Below the pieces are notes generated by a model. It saw only the letters and a program-made list of their open reading frames with translations. It searched no databases and was not told the origin of the DNA. The position numbers were made by a program, and so were the translations under genes. This document shows, one piece after another, positions 8,931 through 17,524 of a stretch of DNA of 64,000 bases; position 1 is the stretch's first letter; each line of letters opens with the position of its first letter. The stretch is from an uncultured Poribacteria bacterium. GTDB lineage: Bacteria; Poribacteria; WGA-4E; WGA-3G. Location: the NCBI GenBank assembly GCA_951828515.1, contig OX639992.1, positions 868,001 through 932,000 of the forward strand. The letters run 5' to 3'.

Positions 8931-9902
8931 ATGGACGAAAAACGAGCAAGTGGACGCTACTACACCCGCGGGAATCCTTTTCAGTTGGAACCGTTTCAAA
9001 CGTGGGCAAAAGCCTCCAATTTAGAACACCAGACAATCTTAGAACCCTTTGCGGGTGCGAAGGACATCCCACGGTTGATTGACGCAGCGCATCTACAGTG
9101 TTGTGGTTGGACATTTTTTGACATCGAACCGGGAGCAGAAGGAATCGTACAACGCGACACGCTCACCGATTTTCCCACAGGATTCAACGCTTGCATCACC
9201 AATCCACCGTGGTTGGCACGCAACTCCGCAACACGCCGTGGCTTACCTTTCCCAGAAAAGATCCGTTACGATGACCTCTACAAATACGCGATTGAGCAAT
9301 GTCTGAAGCATTGTGGCTGGGTCGCCGCAATTATTCCAGAGGCGTTCATTCGGAGCGGGCTGTTCCTGAAAAGGTTACACGATTTCATCTCTTTAGTCCC
9401 ACAAAAAGAGGGTAAGACGGAAGAAGAAAACAAAAAAAGAGACACCTCCTATATGTTCGAGGACACGGAGCATCCAGTTGGTCTCGCACTGTTTGAACCG
9501 GACGCAACATCGGACGTTAGAATCTGGCGCAACAATCAGTTTCTCGGCACTATGCGTGAACTACGCGAACACCTACCGCAACCTTCTTCTAATCGGGACA
9601 TTGTGTTCAACGACCCGCGGGGAAATCTCGGACTCATCGCTATAGACAATACCGTTTCCGCCTCTATCCGTTTCTGTCCACCAGAGGAACTCAAAGACTA
9701 TCCGATTCGTGTCCATTGCCGTTCCATTACCAAAATTGGCGTGCCGTGGCGTGTGGATATTAATATACTCAATGCTCGGTTAGCAACAATCCGTGAAAAA
9801 ACCCACGATGTTTTTCTGACGGCGTTCAAAGGCATACGCCGCGATGGACACTACCGACGGCGGTTAGATTGGGCTTTGACCCGCGCAATAGTTGACGCGT
9901 AG
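8931..9902 (+). CDS. N6-adenine DNA methyltransferase, gamma-type (NPPW)
   Basis: A 323-residue class I SAM-dependent methyltransferase. The N-terminus SGRYYTRGNPF resembles the lead-in of type IIG/gamma enzymes. Motif I is TILEPFAGAKDIPRLI (35-50), an acidic FFDIEPGAEG follows (62-71), and catalytic motif IV is N91-P-P-W94. The C-terminal part after about 200 could be a short target-recognition region. No restriction endonuclease or specificity subunit is adjacent, so it may be a solitary methylase or part of the local accessory set with the AAA/nuclease gene downstream. Confidence 0.8.
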   Translation: MDEKRASGRYYTRGNPFQLEPFQTWAKASNLEHQTILEPFAGAKDIPRLIDAAHLQCCGWTFFDIEPGAEGIVQRDTLTDFPTGFNACITNPPWLARNSATRRGLPFPEKIRYDDLYKYAIEQCLKHCGWVAAIIPEAFIRSGLFLKRLHDFISLVPQKEGKTEEENKKRDTSYMFEDTEHPVGLALFEPDATSDVRIWRNNQFLGTMRELREHLPQPSSNRDIVFNDPRGNLGLIAIDNTVSASIRFCPPEELKDYPIRVHCRSITKIGVPWRVDINILNARLATIREKTHDVFLTAFKGIRRDGHYRRRLDWALTRAIVDA

Positions 9903-9936
9903 CATCTACAACCTGCAATAAACATGGAGTCGAAAA

Positions 9937-10257
9937 ATGAATATCCAAAAATTAATTTGCCTGCTGCTATTGGTAACACTTATCACTGTCGCGGGATGTA
10001 TACCCGGCGATGGAAAACACACCACCGAGAAACCTGCTGGTTTTTTCTGGGGTATCTGGCACGGGTGGATTGCACCAATCTCACTCATCTGGGGATTGCT
10101 GTTTAACCCAGAAATTCGCCTCTATGAACCCAACAACACGGGCTGGGCTTACGATTTCGGATTTTACATCGCTGTTATCAGTGGTTTCGGGGGTCTCTCC
10201 CTTTCGCGCCGGAAACGTAACAAGACGGTAGTGCAGACAAACGGTGATTCTGGGTAG
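9937..10257 (+). CDS. Small membrane lipoprotein, conserved hypothetical
   Basis: A 106-residue protein with a lipoprotein signal (MNIQKLICLLLLVTLITVAGC, Cys 21 in lipobox). It has two further hydrophobic stretches (GFFWGIWHGWIAPISLIWGLLF and FGFYIAVISGFGGLSL) and a basic tail SRRKRNK. The middle motif GIWHGWIAPISLI with a later GWAYDFGF pattern recurs in small uncharacterised membrane proteins of several phyla. GGAG precedes the ATG. Function unknown. Confidence 0.65.
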   Translation: MNIQKLICLLLLVTLITVAGCIPGDGKHTTEKPAGFFWGIWHGWIAPISLIWGLLFNPEIRLYEPNNTGWAYDFGFYIAVISGFGGLSLSRRKRNKTVVQTNGDSG

Positions 10258-10294
10258 CAACCGGAAAAAATAACTTGAAGGATTTTCCTATAGC

Positions 10295-11920
10295 ATGTTG
10301 GACACACATCGTGGTGAAAAAATGAAAACTTTTGAGACGCGGGGCCCTGTAGATGTCGCTCGAAACTATGTCGTCAAGCGCACAACGGAGCTCACAGATT
10401 TCGTCGAGCGCGTCAAACAAGGCCGCTACATCGTCATCTTTGCGCCTCGGCAGACCGGCAAAACGACCTTTTTCCGATGGGCATTGGATGCCCTTGCAGC
10501 CGAAGGCATAACGTACTTCCCTATCCAATTGGATTTTGAAGCATATAAAAACCTGAACGCCTCCGTTTTTTACGGTGAACTTTACACAGATATTCGTGAA
10601 GAAGTTGAAAAGGTTTTCCAAAAACGGGGACACGTCCCATCGAAAGCACTTCATCAATATTTGGAAGGAACCCAGGTAACCGATCATCTGTCAATGCTAC
10701 GGTTCTTTACGGAACTCGAAAATCTGCTAAAACCACAGCGTGTTGTGATTATCATTGACGAGTTTGATGGAATTCCGGGGAGTGCTGTCAGTGATTTTCT
10801 ATATTCGCTCCGCCGTATCTATCTCGCTGGATCGGACCACAGATGTCCTTATAGCTTAGGAATTGTCGGGGTCAAGAGTATAACGCAGCTCAACTATGAC
10901 CGCTCTATCTCACCCTTTAATATCCAAGACGAATTTGCCCTGCCTGACTTTACGCTTGAACAGGTGCGGGAACTCCTTGGGCAGTATACGGATGCAGTTG
11001 GTCAACCCTTCGCTCCTGAAGTCATCAAAGCACTTCATAAACAGACAGCCGGTCAGCCATTCCTTGTAAACCGATTCGCGCAGATCCTTACACAGGAATT
11101 GAACATCCTAAAAACCGAACCTATCGGCATGACGCACTTTTCAGAAGCACATACACGATTGCTACGCGAACGGAACGTCAACATTCAGCACCTCATCACC
11201 AATATCCGAAGGAATCCGCGCTTTGAAACCCTTCTGATGGAAATCGTCTCCTACGATAGAGGAGCCGATTTCAACCTACACAATGAATATATTAACGAAC
11301 TCGCCACTTATGGCGTTATCGCGGAAGGTCCTGAGGGAATGTGTGAAATTGTCAACCCGATTTATCAGTACTGCATCATGAAAGCGTTTCAACCCCTGAT
11401 AAATGGACTCGAGCGCGAATACTTTCCTGAAGATGCCGACACCGATTTTTTAGATTATCTCACACCCGACGGACAGATTCGACTGCAGCCCTTACTTGAT
11501 AACTTTCAGAATTTTATCGCACGTGCGGGATATAGAATTCTGCAGGTGCCGGAGACCCCGAAAGAGTTCGTTGGCCAGTACCTTCTCTTTGCCTATCTTG
11601 ACCAGTTTGTGCGATTGGTGCGCGGGCGAATGTACCTTGAAGTCCAAACAGGACGTGGTAGAATGGATCTGCCTATTCTGCACAATTCGCAAAAGTATAT
11701 CGTTGAAACCAAGATTTGGGAGGGAGAACGTTCATACACGACAGGCAAGAAACAACTCGCAGCGTATGTGCGGTTGGAAGGTGCAGCCGAGGGATACTAT
11801 GTTGTGTTCGATCATCGTAAAAATCCAGCACCTCGGACAGAAACAGAGATTGTCGAAGGTTTTGCAATCCGAAGTTACACCATCCCCGTCATGCAAGAGC
11901 CTCCTTCACAAGCATCATAA
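10295..11920 (+). CDS. AAA-like ATPase fused to a PD-(D/E)XK nuclease-like domain
   Basis: A 541-residue protein. The N-terminal P-loop ATPase has Walker A APRQTGKTTF (50-59), Walker B VVIIIDEFD (about 150-158), and a winged-helix/lid region (220-330: DFTLEQVRELLGQY). This is the pattern of STAND-related AAA-like proteins. Near residues 445-475, GRGRMDLPILHNSQKYIVETKIW carries the D...ExK core of the PD-(D/E)XK_9-like domain. Such proteins are common in accessory regions; defence or mobile-element roles are suspected but not shown. The ATG at 10295 has GAAGGA 12 bases upstream; the ATG at 10322 is an alternative start. Confidence 0.8.
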   Translation: MLDTHRGEKMKTFETRGPVDVARNYVVKRTTELTDFVERVKQGRYIVIFAPRQTGKTTFFRWALDALAAEGITYFPIQLDFEAYKNLNASVFYGELYTDIREEVEKVFQKRGHVPSKALHQYLEGTQVTDHLSMLRFFTELENLLKPQRVVIIIDEFDGIPGSAVSDFLYSLRRIYLAGSDHRCPYSLGIVGVKSITQLNYDRSISPFNIQDEFALPDFTLEQVRELLGQYTDAVGQPFAPEVIKALHKQTAGQPFLVNRFAQILTQELNILKTEPIGMTHFSEAHTRLLRERNVNIQHLITNIRRNPRFETLLMEIVSYDRGADFNLHNEYINELATYGVIAEGPEGMCEIVNPIYQYCIMKAFQPLINGLEREYFPEDADTDFLDYLTPDGQIRLQPLLDNFQNFIARAGYRILQVPETPKEFVGQYLLFAYLDQFVRLVRGRMYLEVQTGRGRMDLPILHNSQKYIVETKIWEGERSYTTGKKQLAAYVRLEGAAEGYYVVFDHRKNPAPRTETEIVEGFAIRSYTIPVMQEPPSQAS

Positions 11921-12029
11921 GAATTTCAAGAGAGCATGAACGTTCATCACGCCACAAGTAATAGAGAAACTTTTTAGTATACAAATTAACGGATGAAGAG
12001 ATCGCCTTAATAAAGAAAGGAAATAACCC

Positions 12030-13022
12030 ATGAACGTCTTAGTCATCGGTGGGACAGGCAACATCAGTCGCGGAATTGTTGCCGCACTCCAAAACCGAAA
12101 CCATGAAGTTGTCCTTTTCAACCGCGGACAACACGCCGACCCACCGCCGCCAGATGCCCGTGTAATTCACGGCGACCGGAAAAATCGAGAGGATTTCGAG
12201 GCGAAGGTCGGCGCGGAGCAATGGGATGCCGTGATTGATATGATTAGTTTCAACGCCGAGGATGCCGCCTCCGCACTTCGCGCCTGTCAAGGACGCGTCG
12301 GACATTTCGTCCACTGTTCAACCGTGATGACCTATGGACCGCCGTTCGCCGGAATCAATCTCCCGGAGACCGCACCGTTGCAAGGCACATCGGGTTATGG
12401 GCTTGGGAAAATCGAAGCGGATAACCTCCTTTTGGCGGCTCACGCACGCGATGGATTCCCCGTAACCATTTTCAAGCCTTCCTATACACACGGTCCCGGT
12501 ATGAACCTACATCGACAAGTGGGTGGCGATGGCAGTTGGATCGATCGGTTACGAAAAGGGAAACCGATCCTCTCGGCAGGCGATGGATTAAATTATTTTC
12601 AATTCCTGTCATCTCGCGACGCTGGAATTGCGTTTACAGATGTACTCGGTAGATCTGACAGCTTCGGCGAAATATACAATATCGTCCATCCACAGGCGAG
12701 AACGTGGGATGAGTGGCACTGTGCCGCAGCGGAGGCACTCGGCGTTGACATAGAGATCGTGCATGTATCCCAAGAGACACTCATCGCGATGGCACCTGAA
12801 CGGTTCAGCGGCTTGCGGGGCAACTTCGGGCATACCCAAATTTTCAGCCACGAGAAACTCGCAGCAGTATTACCTGAATTTAGTCCGCAAATTCCGGTTA
12901 CAGAGAGTGCAGCAGAAAACATCGCGTGGATGGACAAACACAATCTGGTGCCAGATAGTGACGCAGATGATCTGGAGGATCAGATTATCGAGACGGTTCG
13001 CAATCTACCCCGTATCCGGTAG
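12030..13022 (+). CDS. NAD(P)-dependent epimerase/dehydratase (atypical SDR)
   Basis: A 330-residue Rossmann-fold protein. The nucleotide-binding motif is VLVIGGTGNISRGIV near the N-terminus. AGGAAAT precedes the ATG. A substrate-binding segment lies at SGYGLGKIEADNLLL, where Y-x-x-x-K (YGLGK) could be the catalytic pair. The later YNIVHPQARTWDEWHCAAAEALG pattern is typical of extended SDR proteins related to isoflavone-reductase/UDP-sugar epimerase groups. It heads a rightward cluster with PhyH and an Ldh2-type dehydrogenase, which suggests small-molecule catabolism. The substrate is unknown. Confidence 0.8.
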   Translation: MNVLVIGGTGNISRGIVAALQNRNHEVVLFNRGQHADPPPPDARVIHGDRKNREDFEAKVGAEQWDAVIDMISFNAEDAASALRACQGRVGHFVHCSTVMTYGPPFAGINLPETAPLQGTSGYGLGKIEADNLLLAAHARDGFPVTIFKPSYTHGPGMNLHRQVGGDGSWIDRLRKGKPILSAGDGLNYFQFLSSRDAGIAFTDVLGRSDSFGEIYNIVHPQARTWDEWHCAAAEALGVDIEIVHVSQETLIAMAPERFSGLRGNFGHTQIFSHEKLAAVLPEFSPQIPVTESAAENIAWMDKHNLVPDSDADDLEDQIIETVRNLPRIR

Positions 13023-13037
13023 GACAGAGGTGAAAAT

Positions 13038-13850
13038 ATGCTACAAATTAAATCGGCGTTAGATTCAGAAAGACTTGACCTTGTTGAACGCGATCTGCGC
13101 GAAGTCGGTTTCCATGTCATTGAGAATGTGATTACCGACGAAGAAGCAGACGAGGCGCGCGAGGTTATCTGGAAGTTAATCGAAGAGGACATTGCTAACG
13201 GACACGACCACAGTTATGGGGATGGTAAAATCCGACGCGTCTGGGCAATCGTTGGGAAATCTCCCATCTTCCGCTATTTTATCCAGCATCCGACCGTGGT
13301 AGCGGTGTGGAAACGGATGCTCGGCGAAGATGTTATCGCTTCCACGTTTACGGCGAACATCGTTGGAGCCGGAGCACCGGCAGGCGGTTGGCATATCGAC
13401 TATCCGTATTGGGCGATGCAATCTCCGTTCCCGTCCGGTTCATTGACGGGACAAACGGTCTGGATGTTAGACGATTTCACCGAAGAGAACGGGGCAACGG
13501 CATGTATTCCAGAGTCACACAAAACGCTTCGCCGTCCAGAATTGGGAGAAGCTGAAGGACTTGAGATGAGCATTGCTGTCGCGCCGAAAGGCTCTATCAT
13601 GTTCACGAACGGTGCAATCTGGCATCAGTCTCGACCAAACCTAACAGACATCCCTCGGGTCGGATTGCTCGGTATGTATAACAGATCGGTTATTTATCCG
13701 CAGGAGGATATGCCACGGCAGTTGACCGATGAAGAATTGGCAGGCGAAAGCGATGTGCTAAAACAGTTATTAGGCAGGAGTATCCAATTCCGAGATCCAG
13801 ATCACGGGCAGAATTGGCATCGCACGGATAGTGGGTTTCGTGAAATATAA
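13038..13850 (+). CDS. Phytanoyl-CoA dioxygenase (PhyH) family protein
   Basis: A 270-residue Fe(II)/2-oxoglutarate oxygenase. The triad is H119-x-D121 (GGWHIDYPYW, with Ile instead of the common Gln) and H196 (GAIWHQSRPN), with Arg 207 for 2-oxoglutarate. It starts 15 bases after the SDR gene with AGAGGTG upstream, so it is translationally close to it. It is followed after 75 bases by an Ldh2-type dehydrogenase. Together these three probably process one class of metabolite by hydroxylation and redox steps. Confidence 0.9.
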   Translation: MLQIKSALDSERLDLVERDLREVGFHVIENVITDEEADEAREVIWKLIEEDIANGHDHSYGDGKIRRVWAIVGKSPIFRYFIQHPTVVAVWKRMLGEDVIASTFTANIVGAGAPAGGWHIDYPYWAMQSPFPSGSLTGQTVWMLDDFTEENGATACIPESHKTLRRPELGEAEGLEMSIAVAPKGSIMFTNGAIWHQSRPNLTDIPRVGLLGMYNRSVIYPQEDMPRQLTDEELAGESDVLKQLLGRSIQFRDPDHGQNWHRTDSGFREI

Positions 13851-13925
13851 AAGGAACTATTGGCGACGGTGTACCGATTGCCGATGGCTGGTTGCTGACC
13901 GCTTTAAATTTCAAGGAGGGCATTT

Positions 13926-14969
13926 ATGCCAGTTGTATCTCATGATGTTTTGAGAAAATTTGTGTATGACATATATCGCGGTGCCGGTGGCACAGAGGAG
14001 GACGCCCGGATCGTCAGCGACCACGTTGTCGATTCTAACCTCGTCGGACACGATTCACACGGTGTCATCAACGCGCCGAACTACATAGGTGGGATGGAAG
14101 GCGGTCCCGCCACAGATAAGATGGAGATTGTCAGGGAAAGCGGTGCCGCCACCGTTATCAATGCCAACGGTGCGCTCGGTATGGTTGCCGCACGTAAAGC
14201 GATGGAGATGGCTGTCGAAAAAGCGCAAACCTGCACTATCGGCGCGGTCGGCTTGCATCGGTGTGGACACGCAGGGCGGATGGGAGAATATCCGCCGATT
14301 GCCGCACGTGCTGGTATGATAGGGATCGTCCTGCTCAATGGCGGTGGACGCTTCATGCATCCACACGGCGGGACCTCTCGAAGACTACCACCGAATCCGA
14401 TTGCGATCTCAGTACCGCGTCAGGGCGGTGAACCCCTGCTCCTTGATATGACGCTCAGTGTCGTCGCAGGGGGAAAATTGCTCGTCCAGACAGCGCGCGG
14501 TGAACCTATACCGGAAGGCTGGATGATCGATGCTGAAGGTCAACCGCTCACAGACCCGAATGCATTTCGTGAACGTCCACAGGACACAGCCGTTATGCCA
14601 CTCGGTGGCTTTCAGTTCGGGCATAAAGGGTTCGGACTCGGTGTGATGATAGATGCTATCGCTGGCGGGCTTTCTTGGGCAGGATGTAGCCGTGAACAAC
14701 CGACACGCGGGGCAAGTGGCATTGTAATGTTCGCAATCAAAATCGAAGATTTCATCGACTTAGCGGACTATGAACAAGAGACCGCATATCTTGTGGAGTG
14801 GGTGAAATCGTCTGATCGGTTGCCGGATATAGACGAAATCTATGTGCCTGGAGAATTTGAGGAACGGAGCCGAGAGAAACGCCTGCGCGAGGGAATACCG
14901 ATTGAGGAACCGACCTGGAATCGCCTCGTTGAAGCCGCAGACCGTTTCGATGTTACGGTTCCGATATAG
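13926..14969 (+). CDS. Malate/L-lactate/ureidoglycolate-type dehydrogenase (Ldh2 family)
   Basis: A 347-residue NAD(P)-dependent oxidoreductase of the Ldh2 (not LDH/MDH Rossmann) family. Diagnostic segments are GHDSHGVINAPNYI (conserved D-S-H-G), TCTIGAVGLHRCGHAGRMGEYP, and a C-terminal glycine-rich GHKGFGLGVMIDAIAGGLSWAG. The family reduces or oxidises 2-hydroxy acids. AAGGAGG precedes the ATG at the normal distance. It is the third gene of the 12030-14969 cluster. A second, clearly different member of this superfamily (dlgD) lies at 62745. Confidence 0.85.
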   Translation: MPVVSHDVLRKFVYDIYRGAGGTEEDARIVSDHVVDSNLVGHDSHGVINAPNYIGGMEGGPATDKMEIVRESGAATVINANGALGMVAARKAMEMAVEKAQTCTIGAVGLHRCGHAGRMGEYPPIAARAGMIGIVLLNGGGRFMHPHGGTSRRLPPNPIAISVPRQGGEPLLLDMTLSVVAGGKLLVQTARGEPIPEGWMIDAEGQPLTDPNAFRERPQDTAVMPLGGFQFGHKGFGLGVMIDAIAGGLSWAGCSREQPTRGASGIVMFAIKIEDFIDLADYEQETAYLVEWVKSSDRLPDIDEIYVPGEFEERSREKRLREGIPIEEPTWNRLVEAADRFDVTVPI

Positions 14970-15008
14970 TAGTAGGCACACACCGTGTGCCGTAAACGGG
15001 AGGCAGGA

Positions 15009-15608
15009 ATGAAAATCTACGGTTTGTTTGTTTTGCTTATCGGTATTACGGGGTGTGCCGCACTGAATCAACCCATTGGTGAGATGGCAGCGTCGCGCCT
15101 CACTTGTGAGTCTAACCCGGAATTTGTAGATGGTAATCTGGAAACAGAGAGTACATTCGCAGTGAGAGGATTTGTCCGAAAAGCGTATCTACTTCACGAA
15201 GGGGAGGGACGGCGACTCGCCTATGCACAACAGCGTTACATAACGCAAGTTGAAGGGCAACGCCGCACGGAAGCGATTATCAAACTGGACGCACCTACCT
15301 ATATTTCGTATGTCGAGGTTTATCCCGGATCACGGCGGATCCCGAATTTCGCGATGATGACGACGACCGATGATCCCCCACGCTTTGATGTCGCCTTTGA
15401 ACGGGTATCCGACAAACAGCATCAGGACATAGAGGGGGTGACCCCGGTGCGTTATCGCATCGAGCGAGAGGTGCTTTATCTACGAATGAGTGCAGACGGG
15501 ATAGAGGACAGACAGAATTCCGTCCGGACTGCAAACTCGGGTGTTGAGATTCCACTGAAAGGTGGTGTCATCCGCGAAGTCAAATTTTACATCCGGCAGA
15601 CGCCGTAA
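15009..15608 (+). CDS. Tandem-family lipoprotein 1, galactose-binding-like fold suspected
   Basis: A 199-residue lipoprotein. The ATG at 15009 is preferred: GGGAGGCAGGA precedes it and a short signal with lipobox ITGC (Cys 16) follows. The mature protein reads ASRLTCESNPEFVDGNLETESTF, then IKLDAPTYISYVEVYPGS, then IEREVLYLRMSADGIEDRQN and IREVKFYIRQ. The D-G-N-x-x-T near the start and the V-E-V-Y / V-K-F-Y beta strands recall discoidin (F5/8 C) domains, but this is a fold guess. Two paralogues follow directly. Function unknown. Confidence 0.75.
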   Translation: MKIYGLFVLLIGITGCAALNQPIGEMAASRLTCESNPEFVDGNLETESTFAVRGFVRKAYLLHEGEGRRLAYAQQRYITQVEGQRRTEAIIKLDAPTYISYVEVYPGSRRIPNFAMMTTTDDPPRFDVAFERVSDKQHQDIEGVTPVRYRIEREVLYLRMSADGIEDRQNSVRTANSGVEIPLKGGVIREVKFYIRQTP

Positions 15609-15626
15609 CTAAAAAGGAGGAAAGAA

Positions 15627-16319
15627 ATGAGTAAATGGGTTTTCAGCATTCTATTATTTTTGCCGTTCGGCATCACTGGTTGTGTGGGACTTCAAGGGAA
15701 ATCGGGAGCGGAAATTCTGCCATCGCGTTTGTCTTGGCTTCAGGACACGCCTATTGAGGAAATTGCGTCTTCACAACTAACCTGCGACACCCATCCCGAA
15801 ATAGTGGACGGCAACTTAGAAACAGTCGGGGCTTTTGATGTGAAGGGAGATGTGAGAAAGAGGTATGATATCGTGGCGGGTGAGAGGCCTTTCTTCGGCA
15901 GAACCCAATATGTAACCGAGCTTGATGGAACAATCCGATGTGAGATTTTAATTAAGCTGGAAAAACCGATGTATGTGAGTTCTGTTGAAGTTTATCCGGC
16001 ATCGGGCATCCCCAATTTGGCACTGAGCACAGCCTTGGATGAATCCGAACGTCACTTCGGTGAATCCGGTACAGGTTTCAAGCCTGTACATGACAAACAG
16101 TATGAAGATGTAGAAGGCACAAAACCGGTGAAATTCCAAGTGGAAAGGGAACTGCTCTACCTGCGCGTGACAGCAGATGCAATAGAGGACCGACAGGATG
16201 CCACGCGGTTTGATGACAGAGTAAGTGACGAAGGAATTGACATTCCTTTGAAAGGGGCTTCAATCCGAGAGGTTAAACTCTACGGACGACAACCGTTGTA
16301 TGGTAAAACGGAGAAATAA
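15627..16319 (+). CDS. Tandem-family lipoprotein 2
   Basis: A 230-residue paralogue of the flanking lipoproteins, starting 18 bases after lipoprotein 1 with AAAAAGGAGG upstream. Lipobox FGITGC (Cys 19). It carries a 25-residue insert before the shared ASSQLTCDTHPEIVDGNLET block, and the shared IKLEKPMYVSSVEVYPAS, VERELLYLRVTADAIEDRQ and IREVKLYGRQ blocks. The last residues (YGKTEK) are encoded by the left end of a MITE (16299-16426), so the C-terminus has probably been rewritten by that insertion. Confidence 0.75.
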   Translation: MSKWVFSILLFLPFGITGCVGLQGKSGAEILPSRLSWLQDTPIEEIASSQLTCDTHPEIVDGNLETVGAFDVKGDVRKRYDIVAGERPFFGRTQYVTELDGTIRCEILIKLEKPMYVSSVEVYPASGIPNLALSTALDESERHFGESGTGFKPVHDKQYEDVEGTKPVKFQVERELLYLRVTADAIEDRQDATRFDDRVSDEGIDIPLKGASIREVKLYGRQPLYGKTEK

Positions 16320-16426
16320 ATAGACATGTTGGTGGACGATGGAAACGCAAAAGCGTCATCTCCGCTGGCGAGGTTTCCTAACCTCGCCAATTATCCGGTG
16401 TCCACTTAATTGCTGACTTTACCATA
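16299..16426. repeat. MITE-like repeat family 2, copy G, overlapping a gene end
   Basis: The ends TATGGTAAA (16299-16307) and TTTACCATA (16418-16426) are inverted repeats. The palindrome GCGAGGTTTCCTAACCTCGC lies inside (16368-16387). Compared with copies at 17068 and 61467 (TATAGTAAA/TTTACTATA), both arms carry the matching compensatory change. Confidence 0.75.
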
Positions 16427-16461
16427 AAAACGTTTTCTATCTGATGAGAAGGTGCCGAAAA

Positions 16462-17058
16462 ATGGAAATGCGAGTGTTCGGCGTTCTATCGTTCCTGCTC
16501 TGCACGGTTATGGGGTGTGCGCTGTTACAAGGGGCACCATCTGTCGAAATACCGGCTTCGCGCCTTTTCTGTGCCCAAAATCCTGAGATGGTGGATGGTG
16601 ACTTGTCGACGGTAGGCACCTTTACGCCAAAGGGGTCCATCAAAAAAGAGTTTATGGTAAACTTCGGATACGCATCAAGGCAGTATCAGCGTCGAGTAAT
16701 AGGTAGCCTAAAAACGGAAACATTGATTAAACTCGACGCACCAACCTATATCAAGTATATTGAAGTCTACCCCGCATCAACCATCCCAAATTTCGCTTTG
16801 GATACGACTGCTGAAAAGAAATCGCCGAAGTGGTCGCTTTCGTTTGCAGCAGTGGAAGACAAACGCGCCCAAAAAGTGGAGGGCACACTACCGGTGAGAT
16901 TCCAAATTGAACGGGAAGTTCTTTATTTGCGATTAACCGCTAACGCATTGGAAGATGTAGATAATGTGTCACACGGCGACGAAACAGGCGAATTGCGAAT
17001 CCCACTTAAGGGTGCCTCAATCCGAGAAGTTAAATTCTTTGAACGACAGTCCCTTTAA
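16462..17058 (+). CDS. Tandem-family lipoprotein 3
   Basis: A 198-residue third paralogue. The ATG at 16462 follows GAGAAGGTG at good distance; the ATG at 16444 is a weaker alternative. Lipobox TVMGC (Cys 19). The shared blocks are ASRLFCAQNPEMVDGDLSTVGTF, IKLDAPTYIKYIEVYPAS, IEREVLYLRLTANALED and IREVKFFERQ. It is separated from paralogue 2 by a MITE, so it may have its own transcript or be coupled across the element. Probably an envelope protein; partner unknown. Confidence 0.75.
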   Translation: MEMRVFGVLSFLLCTVMGCALLQGAPSVEIPASRLFCAQNPEMVDGDLSTVGTFTPKGSIKKEFMVNFGYASRQYQRRVIGSLKTETLIKLDAPTYIKYIEVYPASTIPNFALDTTAEKKSPKWSLSFAAVEDKRAQKVEGTLPVRFQIEREVLYLRLTANALEDVDNVSHGDETGELRIPLKGASIREVKFFERQSL

Positions 17059-17067
17059 ATTTGTAGT

Positions 17068-17172
17068 TATAGTAAAGCACGAAAATATGTGAACATAAGG
17101 GATTGGGAGGTACTCTCCCCGCTGGCGAGGTTTCCTAACCTCGCCCACTATAATGTTATGGGCTTTACTATA
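17068..17172. repeat. MITE-like repeat family 2, copy E
   Basis: TATAGTAAAGC at the left and CTTTACTATA at the right form terminal inverted repeats. The core palindrome GCGAGGTTTCCTAACCTCGC (17125-17144) is internal. It occupies the first quarter of the 466-base gap before phoH. The rest of the gap holds the promoter/operator at 17305-17333 and a leader of about 190 bases with a small hairpin GTGAAAC-N6-GTTTCAC (17477-17496). Confidence 0.75.
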
Positions 17173-17304
17173 AATCACACAAACTGGTGTCCGTGCCGGA
17201 GGATTCTCTTGAACAGAAAATGGACAACCTATAACTTTAAACGTACCCTGAAGGTGTTCCACTGTTTTGTGGCACTTATGTTAATCTAAGGTAATAAAAT
17301 TCGC

Positions 17305-17333
17305 TTGACTTTTATTTTACAATCTTGTAAAAT
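17305..17333 (+). promoter_or_regulatory. Promoter with a perfect 9+2+9 operator-like palindrome
   Basis: TTGACT, 17 bases, TAAAAT fits a sigma-70 promoter. The -10 box is embedded in ATTTTACAATCTTGTAAAAT (17314-17333), a perfect inverted repeat of ATTTTACAA with a 2-base spacer. A dimeric repressor bound here would block the promoter. It drives the phoH-ybeY-corC block after a long leader. Confidence 0.6.
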
Positions 17334-17524
17334 GAAAATGGTTAATGGGATTTATTCGCAACAATTTCTGCTGGTGCTGGTTGAAAATCTGCCAGTCGAG
17401 AAAGCAAATTGTGTGTAACTCCTGAAATTTGACATTTTTTAACAATTGCGTTAAGGTTTAGACAAAACACACAAGGTGAAACCTGTAAGTTTCACGTTTA
17501 AATAGCTGGAGGATTAGAATCCGA

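Noticed and set aside
9937-10257. Second transmembrane toxin-like peptide or holin
   Set aside because: It has a clear lipobox and a conserved GFFWGIWHGW motif of a known type of small membrane protein; nothing supports a toxin.
15627-16319. Discoidin (F5/8 type C) domain assignment for the three lipoproteins
   Set aside because: Only short motif resemblance (D-G-N-x-x-T and beta strands). Kept as a fold guess, not as a call.
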